64,000 nt of DNA from Siphonodentalium dalli (lineage: Eukaryota; Mollusca; Scaphopoda; Gadilida; Siphonodentaliidae). A program made the translations under genes and the position numbers. Below the pieces are notes generated by a model that saw only the letters and a program-made list of their open reading frames with translations, was not told the DNA's origin and searched no databases. The stretch is from assembly GCA_032622095.1 (NCBI GenBank), contig CP136067.1:96710707-96774706 (forward strand), in the 5' to 3' direction. This document shows, piece after piece, positions 1-13,300 of this stretch. The first letter of the stretch is position 1. Each line of letters starts with the position of its first letter.

Positions 1-850
1 ACTTCGATCTATTCAGCACTTTTTGAATTAGATATACCGGTATGTCTCCATTTGTGGTGAAAAAATGTTTTGTCCAAAAGTTTGGTCAAATGAAATTTTT
101 TGTGGCCACTTTCGAAAAAAGTTGCTATTGGTCACCGACAGAGCGAACACTCTGAAGATTGTAGATTATAGTATAATGAAATGTAGTTTATTGCTTTATT
201 TAATTGAAATAACTTGTGATTTATGTAGACTATACCTCATAATTTAGTGAAGACATTTCCTGTTCCAGTTGACGATGTCAATTACGTTGTCAATTTAATC
301 GGTTTGTATTGTCCAAGGTTCAAGACATATATTTACCGTATTGAATGTTTTGAAATCTGTTACTCGAAAAACTAATCAAATGGGTGTGCAACACAAGGTA
401 ATACTGCCATATTTTAGACCTGGTGCAGCACAGGTAAAGTGTGGCAAAATTAAAATTGAAACAGTTAAAATAAATTATGAATTGTCTGCTAATGCTCCCC
501 TCATCCTTTCTCTGGGTTTGGCACCGTTCCGTGTCATTTCTTATTTTTTACTTTGCCCCAATAAAGAGCATTATGTGTTGTTATTTGTCTGGATATGGTA
601 AAAGATAAAGAGCATTCTTGTCATTTCTGTACGGTAATGCGGATATGATGCCATATATCAAAAGGACGTCGTACAGAGTTCAGATCCAGTCAATGTTACC
701 TGGAGAGCCGAAATACATACCCATGGCAAATTTCATCACAATCAGTGCAGAAAAAGAGAAACATTCATTTGCATTTATATATTAATATGGAGATGTATCT
801 AAAATGGACTCATATCATCAAGACTGAATTCCTGCTGTGCTTTTCGAATG
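1..850. other. Downstream flank of ATIC, no gene seen
   Basis: AT-rich sequence with two AATAAAGAGC-like motifs near 560 and 605. Only short open frames occur. It may hold the end of the 3' UTR, but no clear poly(A) signal on the minus strand was assigned. Confidence 0.4.
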
Positions 851-851
851 G

Positions 852-1196
852 ACCCGTATTATAAATGGACCAGATTTTGTTGTCTCAGTGGCGACAACTC
901 TGCAGTGATGTGACATTGCAACTTTTGTCACCCAACTCTGGGAACACAATGATCAATCAAACACATTCATTCTATTTACAACAAAAGTTTTAATAACTAC
1001 TTAGAAACTAACATTATATATTCTCAAAAAATCAGAAGATAAGACAAAAATTGAACTTTAAAGTTTATAAAAATAATACTATCCAAATTGTGGAACAGAC
1101 TCGTAACACAAATGGATTTCATTGTAGTAAGTTTGGGATTGACCAGATCTTATCATCTCAGTGATGAAACAGCCGCAGTGATGTATGCGATTAATT
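852..1196 (-). repeat. Two extra copies of the ATIC 3' end
   Basis: The last codons and start of the 3' UTR of exon 19 recur about 64 bp downstream, with stop at 1158-1160 and HTSLRLFHH still readable. They recur again, decayed, with a stop-equivalent at 884-886. These are tandem exon-edge duplications, and the first copy is the real terminus because only it joins the acceptor. Confidence 0.85.
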
Positions 1197-1221
1197 TTGG
1201 AATTGACCAAATCTCATCATC

Positions 1222-1341
1222 TCAGTGGTGAAACAGCCGCAGTGTTGTATGTGACATCGCAATATTGTGGTCATCACATGCTCCGATTACAGCTTGGTCA
1301 TTGGTCGATCCAGCCGGGGAAGCAATGTATTCCACCCCACT
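1222..1341 (-). CDS. ATIC: ATIC exon 19 (stop codon)
   Basis: 120 nt including TGA, acceptor ttttcag. It encodes [20 protein letters not shown], then [19 protein letters not shown] and stop. The LRLFHH end is the canonical ATIC C-terminus. Two further copies of the last part plus 3' flank follow downstream. Confidence 0.97.
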   Translation of the reverse strand, partial: SGVEYIASPAGSTNDQAVIGACDDHNIAMSHTTLRLFHH

Positions 1342-4300
1342 CTGAAAATATAAATATCAGCATATTCATGAGCAGGCCAAATAAAAAAAGTTATTTGTGT
1401 CTGAGACACCGCCGTATTGAAATAAACGGCCCACATTGGACTTTTTATTTCAGTTTTTGATATGACCAAAAAAAAAGTTAAAATATAAAAAAACAAAAAC
1501 AAATAATTCAATATGTCAACGTGATAGGGAGAATTTATGACGGGTTGTAATTTCCAGGATGATACCACATAAAACAGAAATTTTTTCAGTGGTTTGGTGC
1601 AAATATTGTGGGTTTCAATGAAGACAGCTCAATATTGTGTACCCAAAGACCATATATAAAAGAATGCACACTAGTCAATTGATACATATTCACAATATCA
1701 GCATAGTTATGATCAAATACTGGAAATTATCGACATGTTTTCCAAAATGCCATTTTACATCATTCAGCATTGTAAATTCTGCTTTCAAATGCATACAGTT
1801 ATGGTTGGGGCACATTGGTAAGTTCTATTATTTTGAAAATATATTTAATTTTTCCAAAAAAAGATATCCCGAACACTAACTATATCTCCTGCTTTGTACA
1901 GACTGGAGGAATGGGTTAAACTGGCCCTGACTCTTACTAAAGTTTTGATGTTGTTGAATTATAAAATAGACTGTTATGTACTAAAGTAGTATAGACAAAT
2001 GTACACAACACAAATTATTGGAATTTATTGGTCCAAACCAAGCCTTGAAATAGTGAGCCTGTCATTTGCAGAATGAGGTCCCCAGAGGGTGAATTTAGTG
2101 ATGCTATCCCGCACAGTGGGCTAGCATCACCAAATTCACCCTCTGGGGAACTCATTCTGCTTAGGCCTTCAAGGCTTGGTCCAAACAGAAGGGTTAATAG
2201 AACATCTAAGCTATCGAGTCTGTCACCGCTACCAGAGTGTAAGTAGTTCTATTTTGATTGTACAATTTTCCATGTCAAGATATAAAAACAAGAAATATAA
2301 CTCGGAAGTTACTATTCCCCCGAAATGAATCAACTCATCAGCGAACTTATATCCTGACCACAAATAATTTGTAATTTTGCATTCCATGAAGTCTTTTTGA
2401 ATATAACATCCCCATATTTTCATGAAAAACTTCGTGATATTATGGAGCAGACAAGAAAGGTGCAAGAAATCAGACTGGTGCAAATGAAGTCTAAGTTTGA
2501 AAGCGCCCTGTGACCTTGGCCTTTAATAAACCACAATGCACACATATCACGACACACTGACACCCTTAGGTTAACCATCACACCTTGTTTGGTTGAAAGT
2601 TGAAACCATGTGATGTAGATAAAAGTTATGGAGCGGACACGAATGGCAGTGTCTGGTGACTTAATCGCAATAATGCCTTTGACCCGTGACCTTGGCATTC
2701 AACGATTGCTAAAACAATTGTGCGTGACACACCTTCTCCTCATTAGAAACAACTATGGCAAGATTAAACAGAATAAATAAACATTGCGATGTTATGGAGC
2801 AGACACGAAGGATGCAAGAAAATATGACTGGGGCAGATGAAGTGTAAGTTTGAAAGCACCATGTGACCATGACCTTTGACAAACCACAATGCACATATAT
2901 CGCGACACACAGTCAACAGAATCAAATAAAAGATCGCGATTTTATGGAGCGGACATGAAAAATCTTAAAGACGAACAGACGCCCCGCCCCGACAGGCAGA
3001 CCGACAGAAAAGACACTATATACTCCCGAATTTTTTTCCAGGGGGCATAACAAGTTTAACCCATTCATCCTCTCGGAACAAAACCGGAGATATAATCCAT
3101 ATAGTTCAGCGTGATGGCTTCTTTATCGGAAATTGGAATTGTGTCAAGTTCAGGGTTCCTCAAAGTTAGAAATCAACCCTTGAAATAGTGCATCTATCAT
3201 TTGCAGAATGAGGTCCCCAGAGGGTGAATTTAGTGATGGTATTCCTGCACAGTGGGCTTGCATCACCATATTCACACTATGGGGACCCCATTCTGCTTAG
3301 GCCTCATCTTCTGTGAAGTATCTAGAGTCTCAAATTAACATTGTTTTTAATTACTTTTCTCTTCTGTTCAGTTTCTATATCCCCTAATATGCAGAAGATA
3401 AAATGCATAATCGAGGTGACAAATGGGTGAACATCACCAACTTCAGCTGGGGAACATCAATCTGGTCCTAGGTCTCCCATAGCAGTTGAGTCCTAAGCAG
3501 AATGAGGTTCCCACAGGGTGAGTTATTGACGCTAGGCTGCCATGTGTTAGACATATTGAAATTCAAGAATATAAATATTAAATAGATCGGTGAGAGCAGA
3601 TGCCACCACTTTTTGTTAGTTTAATTCCACTAATCTATTGCAACCAACACTGTGTATAACATTCCTTGTGTTTATTGCACATGGGCCGTGGCGATATTTG
3701 TCTAGTAGGTGGACTTTTTGGTTTATATACACGGTAGCATCCTTGAAATATGCACTCATAGACTCACACCCCGGACTGTTTGCTTATAATTTCTGTGTGA
3801 ATATTGTATTTTAAAATATTAACTAAAAGTGGCATTGTGTGAAATTAATCCACATTCATAATATTTATAAATATTTCCCATACAATTTTTCATTGTTTTG
3901 TACATGCTAACATGGTTTGACTATAGAATCCTGTAAACGACATACATGTCACTCCACCAGCAACAGTACAATGACATTAATGTTGTTTTTTTTTCCTGTA
4001 TATTTTTCAAATATATTTTTTTTATTTGAACTTGAAATGACATGATTCCTGTCCATGTTACTAATATGTACCTGATACGCTCGGTCAATATTATCTCGGA
4101 ATGGGAAGAAGGCATCAGAGCTCAGGGATACACCCTTCAGTTTGCTTATCCATTCATTTCTTTCTTCCTGAAATTAAAAACAATAAAAGGTCACCGACCA
4201 CATGTCCCCCGAACAGGTGGCTTTTTTGTAACGGTAACTTTTTTTAACTCTTCAAAATTCATCGGACCATGACCAAATTCAAACTTGGCCTTTGTCTACT

Positions 4301-7300
4301 GAAATTTGAACCACGTAGATTCAGTTTTAATTTAAAAACAATCAGATAACTAAAAGTAAAGTTATCATCTGGAACCAAAAAAAACCTGGCAAATTTATTT
4401 CAAGTCAACAAGGATCATAACTCCGGCAAAATTGGGCAGACCAAACCCAATTTGATCTTGACCTGAACTTCATGTGGTTAAGCTGCATACCAAACTTAAA
4501 AACAATCAGATTACAAGAACTAAAGTTATCATCCAGAAACCAAAATTATCAGCAAATTCTAAGTCAACAAGGACCATAACTCCGGAGGACCGAACCCATA
4601 TTTGAACATAGCCTGTGTTTTGAGCTGATAAACATACCAAATTTGATTTAGATCCGATAACACAAACTAATGTTATTATCCGGATACCTCAAAACAACAA
4701 AATTCTATGTCGAAAAGGGGCCATAACTCTGCCAAAAACAGGCAGACCAAACTCATATTCGAACTTGACCTGTATTTTTGGGGGACAATAAACATAATGG
4801 TGTGACACGCAACATTAGTATGGATCAACCAAGTCTGGAAATAGTGTGTCTGTCATTTGCAGAATGAGGCCCCAGAATCGATGAATTTAGCGATGCAACC
4901 CTGCAAAGTGGGCTAACATCACCACATCCACCCCATGTGGACCTCATTCTGCTTAGGCCTCATCTCCTTGGAAGTATATATATTCTCAACTAAGCATGGT
5001 TTTAGTTACTTTTTTCCTTCTATTCAGTTTCGATATCCCCTAATTTGCAGAACATAAAATGCATAATCGAGGGGACTAATGTGTGAACATCAGATGGTTC
5101 AAGTCTTTGGTTATAGAGTAATGACATACCCATGTGGACATAATATAAGGTATTAACCCTTTACCCACAAAACCGGCCAAAACCGGCCAAATAAAGCTTC
5201 AACAGCCTAAAATATCTTCGGTCTGTCTCAATAGAACCATACAAATATGGATATCATTGGAATCGGCTCCTTGACCACATTGTGATAGTTACAGTTATGC
5301 CCTGTGCCAATGCATTCTCTTATATATGCGAGTCGACCACAGGTCGCCTCGCATATATAAGAGAATGCATTGGCCTAAAAAAAATCTTTTTTTAACACTT
5401 TTTACCATTTTTTCTTACATTCTTCAACAATTTTATATAAGAGAATGCATTGGCACAGGGCCCTTCTGTTGGGTAAAGGGTTAACATCTGATCTTCTGAA
5501 GGCAACATCACAATGAATTAGGGCTTTACTTCATCTGCCCAATAATATGATAATTTTACTATAAACTGAGTGTCTAATATCCAATAGCGAAATAACTAAA
5601 TACAAGAGATGCGCATTGGAAAATGGCACTCGTCAAGTTTTTTTTTTTGCCCGAAAGAGTGAATCTGCTGCAAAAGAATTATTAAAATTGGTTGATAGCT
5701 CCAAACTAAAGGTGATCCTAAACAAGCCTGTAAAGTTTCAAAACAATTCTCCAATAAATGTGGGCTGCAGTGTGTGCTGATGGATTCACATTTGAAATCC
5801 AAGATGGCTGCTGTTTTTTTTTTTTACGAATTTCGGAAAAAAATGGAGGCTCCCATCTAGAGGTCACCCCAAAGATCCTATGAAGTTTGTTGACGATTGG
5901 TTGAGAAATGTGGCCTGTCAGGTGTGCTCAAGGATTTAGTCATACAAAGAATAAAATCCAAGATGGCCACTGGCAGCAATGTTTTTAACAAAAAAAGGTA
6001 AGCACCCATCTAGGTTACCCCAGGGATCCATATGATGTTTGGTGATGATCAGATGCGGGATATGCCATGTAGGTTGTGCCAAAGGATTTAGTAAAGAGTA
6101 AAATCCAAGATGGCTGCCGCTGGCGGCCATGTTTTTCATCAAAATCATTCAAATTTGATAGCTCCCATCTAGTGGTGATCCTGGACTCATATGCCAAGCG
6201 TCGATGAAATCGGTCAAGTTTGTATGAATTAACAGTCTCGAAGGATCAAAATCGTTAAAAATAGACAAACTAAGTCACATAACTCTTGTATAAAATATTG
6301 GATAAACCAGGTTTTCGAACTCGGTTGAGATATTGTTACAACAGACCCATATACCTAATATGAATGAAATCGGTTGAAGTTTGTTTGAGTTATCGCGCTA
6401 TTGGTCTCGCGCCTGTCCGGAAAGCATGCTCCCATGCCTCGCCAAACCACAAGTCGAGTTTTTGAAAAAAGCTTGACTAAAAAGAAGCAAATAGTCCTAC
6501 TTACTGTGGTGAACTGTGCTGGTGGATTCTCCATCATATTCTTCCAATCATCTTCGTTCATATCCTGAAGTGTGAAATATATTCTGTGGCTATACCTTTT
6601 AAATAAACATAATGGGCAACGTTCTTAGCTTCTGATAAAACACACAGGGTGCTGCTCGTGTACTTGAATAATAGTTTAATTCTTGTCAGGAATGTTAGGT
6701 AATCAGGTAATGATAAGTAAATACATGTGTTTAATATAATAATCGGTGATAAGTGTTCGTAACACTGCTTGATCCCAATGAAATAAAAGTAGAACTTTTT
6801 CATCTCATGGAATTAATAGATTTGACTTTTGTCAGCCATTTAATACTGCATTGTGAATATGGAAGCTCATTAAGTGTGACGGTTCCATCCATAGACTTTT
6901 ATGATTTATTTTGACTTTTATTATGAATGATTGAGTTCCCTTGCTTCTGGTGGTATACCGCTGCCTTAAAGCCTGGATATAGTATGTCTGACATTTGCAG
7001 AATGAGGTCCCCAGAGGGTGAATTTAGAAACACTATACCACACAGCAGGCTAGCAACATCAATTTCATTCCCTGGGAACCTCATTCTGCTCAGGCCTTAT
7101 CTTCTGGGAAGTATTTATAGTCTCAAATTAACATTGTTTTGAATTAGTTTTTCCCATCTGTTCAGATTCTCTATATCCCCTAATTTGCAGAAGATAAAAT
7201 GTATGATCGAGGTGACTAATGGGTGAACATTAATGATGAACAGATACGGGGAAACCACCATTGCCCCTTTACCAAGTTGTTAAAATTTAGTATTGATGCA

Positions 7301-10300
7301 ATATTTTTTTTTTTTTTTTTAATATTTTTATTGCGACAAAATATATAGTCTTACAAAACATAACGTTGACATTACACATGGTAGATTTGTATCAATAGAA
7401 ATTCAGGAATATTGTATTGTGTAATATAATTTAACTTGTCATTTTCCCCCCATAATTTTGGACCCGGGTGGGGAAGGGGGGGGGGGGGGGGGGCAAAAGA
7501 AAAAACGACCAATGTTTTATTCACTATTCTATATATAACGATGTATACTATAAGTTATTGTTCAAGTTTGTATTGTATATTGCTGTTATTTGGAATCAGA
7601 AAATTGGATCTCTAATATTAATTATGTTACACCAGCAGCATATCTATTTGATTGCCGAAAACCAATGTCAGGGTGTGTTGGTGCGTTACGCAGGTTTTAG
7701 GGTTGGCATGTGCAGTCACGCATTAAATTAAAATAGTTCTTCTAGATAAGACCATCTTTGTTTAAATTTAGTGTATTGACCTTTATTATAATAAAAAACA
7801 CGCTCAGAATGGAAATATAAACTAAGTTCTTTTTTAAGTCCGGTGAGGTTTGGCATAGAGTTATTCATCTTTGATCTATAAATGTGATATCTAACAAAGA
7901 TAAGAAGGAATATTATCCAAGGACTGGTATATTTTCCAGGGCGGCTGCTAAATATTGCAGTTTCACGTGTGAGTTGTAATCTAGTACTCGTATTATGATA
8001 TACCCAATTTTCGACCGTATTCCAAAAATATTGTATGTTTGGACATTCCCAGAAAATGTGAATGATCGATTCAGTTATGGATTTACAGAAGGTACATGAG
8101 TCGTCGTCAGATATTTTCATTTTTTTCAAAAGTTGTTTTGTACCGATGATATGTGTATTTATTCGGTATTGGAACCACTTAAGTTTGGTATCGGTGACGT
8201 AAATAAATGGGCATCTATATACTTCAGTCCAGAACTCGACATTATATGTTCGGTTCAACTTTCGTTCCCATTTACTTATTTGTTTATGGGGTGATTCAAT
8301 TGGTAACATTGTTTTATACGTGGATTTAGCACTGTTCGGAGCAAGTAAATTTATTAATTGAAATGGTATATGAGGGCGCAATACCCTGTCGCTTTTACTT
8401 AAAAATTTATCTCTTTTCTTGATTGATTTTACAATTCCGTTAAAAGTTAGAAAGTCGATGTTTGTTTTGTGTAGAGCGTTAAATTCTTCCTGTGACAGGT
8501 ACTTTCCTAAATTGTCTTGAAAATCGAATATGTATATAAGCTTATCAGTCATGAACAGTTTCAATCGTGGCTTCACCAGTTTTACCGTATCCTCGAATCC
8601 TACTAAAGGTGTAGTGAGGAGATCACATTGACTCACCGGTGCTAGTTTGTCACAGTACAGAATCCAGGCATTTACTACATCTTTCCAGAAATTGTTATCA
8701 AGTGTTTTAGATTGGTTTTTTAAAATTGTAGATGACATTAGATACCAACTATTACAAAATATACTACAAGAGTGTTCGAAAACTGTAACCCAGGAAGCCC
8801 GTTGTGTGATAGCTCGCTTAACCCATGATATCTTCATAGAATTTATGAAAGTCTTAATATCAATCATTTTACACCCACCAGAAGCATAGTTCTGAGTGAG
8901 TAGTTTTCTACTTATTCTATCTGGACCTTGGTTCCAAATGAAACCAAAGAGCAGTTTATTTAAATTTTTTATATATTCATCTGTGGGGTTCGGTAGTGCA
9001 AGGAACAGGTGTACTAATTTTGAAATAGCTAGCGATTTGACAACAGTTATTTTACCGAGAACAGTTAGGTTACGTTTACTCCACATTGCCAGTATGTTCT
9101 TTAATTGCATAAGCCCGTTTGTAAAATTTATGTCAATCATACGTTTAGTGTCATGATGAAATTCTATACCAAGTATTTTAAAGGTTTCTGGATTCCAGTT
9201 TAATTTCCATCGGTCACATATCTGTTCCGTGCTGTCTGCCTTTGTACCAATCCACACTGCGTGTGTTTTGTCATAGTTAATTTTTAGACCCGATACATAT
9301 TTATAGTTATCAAGTACTTTCATAGCTGCTTCTAGAGACTCTGGTGACCCATCGAGGAAAAGAGATGTATCATCGGCATATTGCGACATTCTTATATTCT
9401 TATTACCAACATTGATACCATTTATGTTTTTTGAGAATCGTACCATAATACCAAGAATTTCTGCACATAATAAAAAAATATATGGGGATATTGGATCGCC
9501 TTGTCTACATCCTCTCTCTAAGTTGAAAAAGTCTGATATTTGCCCATTTAAATTTATACATGATGAAGTATCACAATATAAAGTCTTTATATAATCGATA
9601 AATGGTTGACTAAAATTAAAGTATTTTAGTACACTGTATATAAATTTCCAGGATATCGAATCAAATGCTTTTTCAAAATCTATCAATAGCAAGAGTCCCG
9701 GTATTTTATTTTGCTTTGTATGTAGCATCATGTCCATCACTAGTCGAATATTCTCCCCAATATACCGTCCAGATATAAATCCGGTTTGATCTGAATGTAT
9801 TAGAAATGGTAAAACTTGTTTTAATCTTTCAGATAGGACTCCTGTAAGAATTTTATATGTCACATTTAATAAGGATATTGGTCTCCAGTTTTTAAGAAAT
9901 TGTCGTGGTTTGTTGTCTTTGGGGAGGAGTGTTACTATTCCCTGCCTCTGTGTAACAGATAGTTTTCCAACTTTCATGCCGTAGTTAAGTGATCTGACCA
10001 GGTAGGTTCCAACATCTCGCCAGAAGAATTAAAAAAACTCTACAGAATATCCATCGTTTCCAGGGCATTTATTATTTTTCATTTTTTTCAAGTAATTTAG
10101 CGCTTCGCTGTAACTAATTTCTCCTTCCAAACATCGACCAGTCTCTAGCGTTAATTTATTTATTTCAACTTTGTCATTTATATCACACACGTTAGTTATT
10201 AAGTTATCAATGTTTAAGGAATGTGTTTCTGCATCTTGGTTTTTATAAAGACGTTTATAGAAATGGTTTGTCTCTTGAAGGATTTCATGTTGTTCATATA

Positions 10301-13300
10301 TCATGTCTCCGTTATCTGCCTGTAATTTTTGGATGGTTTTAGACGTAAAATTTCGTTTTTCTAAATTTAAGAAATATTTACTTGGCTTCTCCCCGTCACC
10401 AATCCATCTAGCACGTGATCTAACAAATATTCCATTTAGTTTTTCTTCTCGTAATGCTTCTAATTCACGTTTAAGCTTCTCCATTTCTAAACTTTCTTTT
10501 TCCGTTGTAATTTTCTCTAGATTTGTTATTTGTTCAATTAATTTAGTCTCTTTACATTTTCTTAGTTTAGATAAATGAGAGCAAAAAGGTATGGAAGCGC
10601 CCCTTATTTCCATCAAGAGAGTTTCGAAAAATAATTGGTCATCAATGTTAAATTCAACATTATTCATATTTAAATTACCATTACCCGTCCATCCACTTTT
10701 CAAGTATTGTTTAACAACTCTATTTATGGTATCCTTTACTAGTTCTATATAATCTTTGTTTTTTAGTAATGAGTTATTAAATTTCCAGAAGCCCCTACCC
10801 CTTTCAAAATTATTAAATTTCAATTGTAACGATATCGCAGAGTGATCTGTTTTATATCCAGGGTGTGTATCGCAGTTTTCTACTGTTGGTATCAGGTCTC
10901 GAGAGATTAGGAAAAAGTCCAAACGTGCGTGTTTGGATGGGTTGGTCCGACGCCATGTGTATCTGCGTTCCTTTGGGTTATTGTATCTCCAAATATCGAC
11001 TAAATCTAGCTTCTGTATCATGTGAAGTACTTCATCACGTGCATTAGGATTATTTATAGCTTTATAATTTAAAAGGTCGAGGTCTGGGTCCAGGACTAAA
11101 TTGAAATCCCCACATATGACTATGGTGCCATCTGTTATTTGCTCAAGACTTTCTCTAATTGATTTATAAAAGGAGGGATCATCAGTATTTGGACCATAAA
11201 TATTAACTAGCGTCATTAATTGGTTTTCAACTTCTGCACGAATTATAAGGAGGTTACCTTCCTGGTCAGTTTTCGTATCTAACAGTTTGAAACTAAAGTT
11301 ATTGTTTATTAGAATTGTAACTCCTCTCGACGAGCCTGTATGTGAACTAAAAGCGACCTCATATCCCCATTCTGTCCTAATTCTTTGCTCATTTGCTGTT
11401 GTAAAATGGACATCCTGTAAACAATATATCCCATATTTTTTCTCTCTTATGTAGTTAAAAACATCTCTGCGTTTCTTTGGGTCACCGAGGCCTCTACAGT
11501 TCATCGACATAATACTAACCATATGCGAATATTAATGAATATACTAATATGAATCCGAATATACAGCATATACATATACAACGATCAGTAATTTCCATCA
11601 ATTTAAATAAAAAATCAGTCGTGCATTGAAGGGGGAGGGTTGGGGAGTGGACATTAAATATAATTGACCTTCCAATCATAATCATGATGGGCATGGTAAA
11701 TGCAGTTTTCAACCATCGCCCAAAAAAGGTATTATCAACTTGAAAATAAAAATCCATAATTTATGCAAATTAAAATACTTCACATGTACACAAGACTTTG
11801 TGTGGGTCCATGCAGGCTGTCCCATCCCACAATTATATATTGAGATGTTAGCAAAGAGTTATCCCGCATGGAACACGATCAGGCGTGTTTGTCTCGCAGT
11901 AGTCACATGCTTTGAAATGTTACAATCATTGTAGAGTTATACCGCTTGGATTATGATCAGAGCTGTATTTATCCGAACAAAATTTGTTGCAGTCAACATT
12001 GCGGGCACACTCGTGATACCATATTGATGCAATATTGACACTTATTATGAAGAGAGTTCACCATACATCCGCAACGAGTTGCTCTTTCACTTCGTGTTCT
12101 ATGCGGTATTCAACTATTCATAATACTTATGTCGCAACATAAATCTTCCCCATTGTACGTGGTAACATAGTCAGCCAGACGTGGCATCATCAAGTACATT
12201 TCAGGAATTTCCCAGGCATCAAATATGCTGTTGGTCGCCAAAATTGCTACATGTTTCTGAACGTTGTCTGATATTTCAGTCAAGTTAATCTTGGTGTAGC
12301 AAAGATGTCAAAGACCGGAATCTATGTTAGTTACATCAAAGGAAAGCTGCGGTCATGTAGAAGTTTGAAATGGGCATAATTAATTGCCTGATGGGAATAG
12401 ATTCAGTGATTCATAATTTCACAGCCACATGGTCGAACGCCTGGTTCATTATTATATACATTATGCATTTATAAAAATGATACAGCACCCAAACGTTTAT
12501 TACGGGTTCAATTATTCTGATTTGCCAATGATTCTAAAACTCGCGTTGAACGATAAGGTCATGCACTGAGCACGCCCTATAAAAATACAATTTTATAAAT
12601 AGTCAGACTAGTGACAATACACTAGACAAGTTTTTATTTTCAGTATCTATAATCCGTTCCATTTCGGGCGTTCACCACGTAGCCGTAAATTTATTCCCAA
12701 TTTTGCAATTTCCCCTTTTATGTAAATAAAACAGTGAAGGTAATCGACTATTTTCAGTCCACACTATAACTTAATTATTTCAGTCACCCAATGTATGGTT
12801 AGTTGGTTACGTTTTGACATTAGCCACCATGTACTGTTTTAAATATAATAGACTGACCATACTTACCATACAACACATAAAATAACTGTTCATTTGAACA
12901 TTTATTTATTGTTTACTCTGAAAATAGAAACAATTGATAGCAGTTGAGGCCCAAGCAGAATCAGGTTCCCAGAGGGTGAATTTGGTGATGCAAGCCTAAA
13001 TTCACCCTCTGGAGACCTCAGTATGCAAATGTCAGACACTATATCCAGGTTTGGCTGATTTTACAGATGCAAATATCCATATTATGAAACCTAAAACAGT
13101 CAAGCTGGGTGGTCTGAAAACCCAAAAATATATATTCCCTAACTATGTCTACAGTTATTTTTAGAATACAAATAGTTAATGACAGCTTACCTGACCAACT
13201 GTTCCCAGCACGAAGACATCAATAGCGTTCGACATCTCCGCTCGCTTGACGCCCTGTTTGAATTTCATACCAAGGACTTTCTTGTGTTGTCTGAGCCACC

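Larger units (their letters stand above)
7306..12021 (-). mobile_element. L1/Tx1-clade LINE, near full length, perfect 15-bp target duplication
   Basis: A minus-strand element in ATIC intron 16. TATTGATGCAATATT occurs at 7291-7305 and 12022-12036, directly at the poly(A) (seen as poly-T at about 7304-7320) and at the 5' end. The coding part is one long ORF2 (endonuclease, reverse transcriptase, Cys-rich end) interrupted by one stop. About 500 bp of 5' leader contains a weak repeat of 'gttat(c/a)ccgc(a/t)tgga'. No ORF1 was seen, so it is either a single-ORF lineage or 5' truncated. A perfect duplication and an almost open frame imply a recent insertion. Confidence 0.95.

Noticed and set aside
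1140-1200. Copy of HTSLRLFHH-stop at 1158 as an alternative last exon of ATIC
   Set aside because: It lacks an acceptor of its own and lies downstream of the real stop in the same exon, so it is duplicated 3' UTR.
7306-12021. LTR retroelement interpretation of the reverse transcriptase
   Set aside because: APE-type endonuclease, poly(A) tail, no LTRs, no protease or integrase. It is a LINE.
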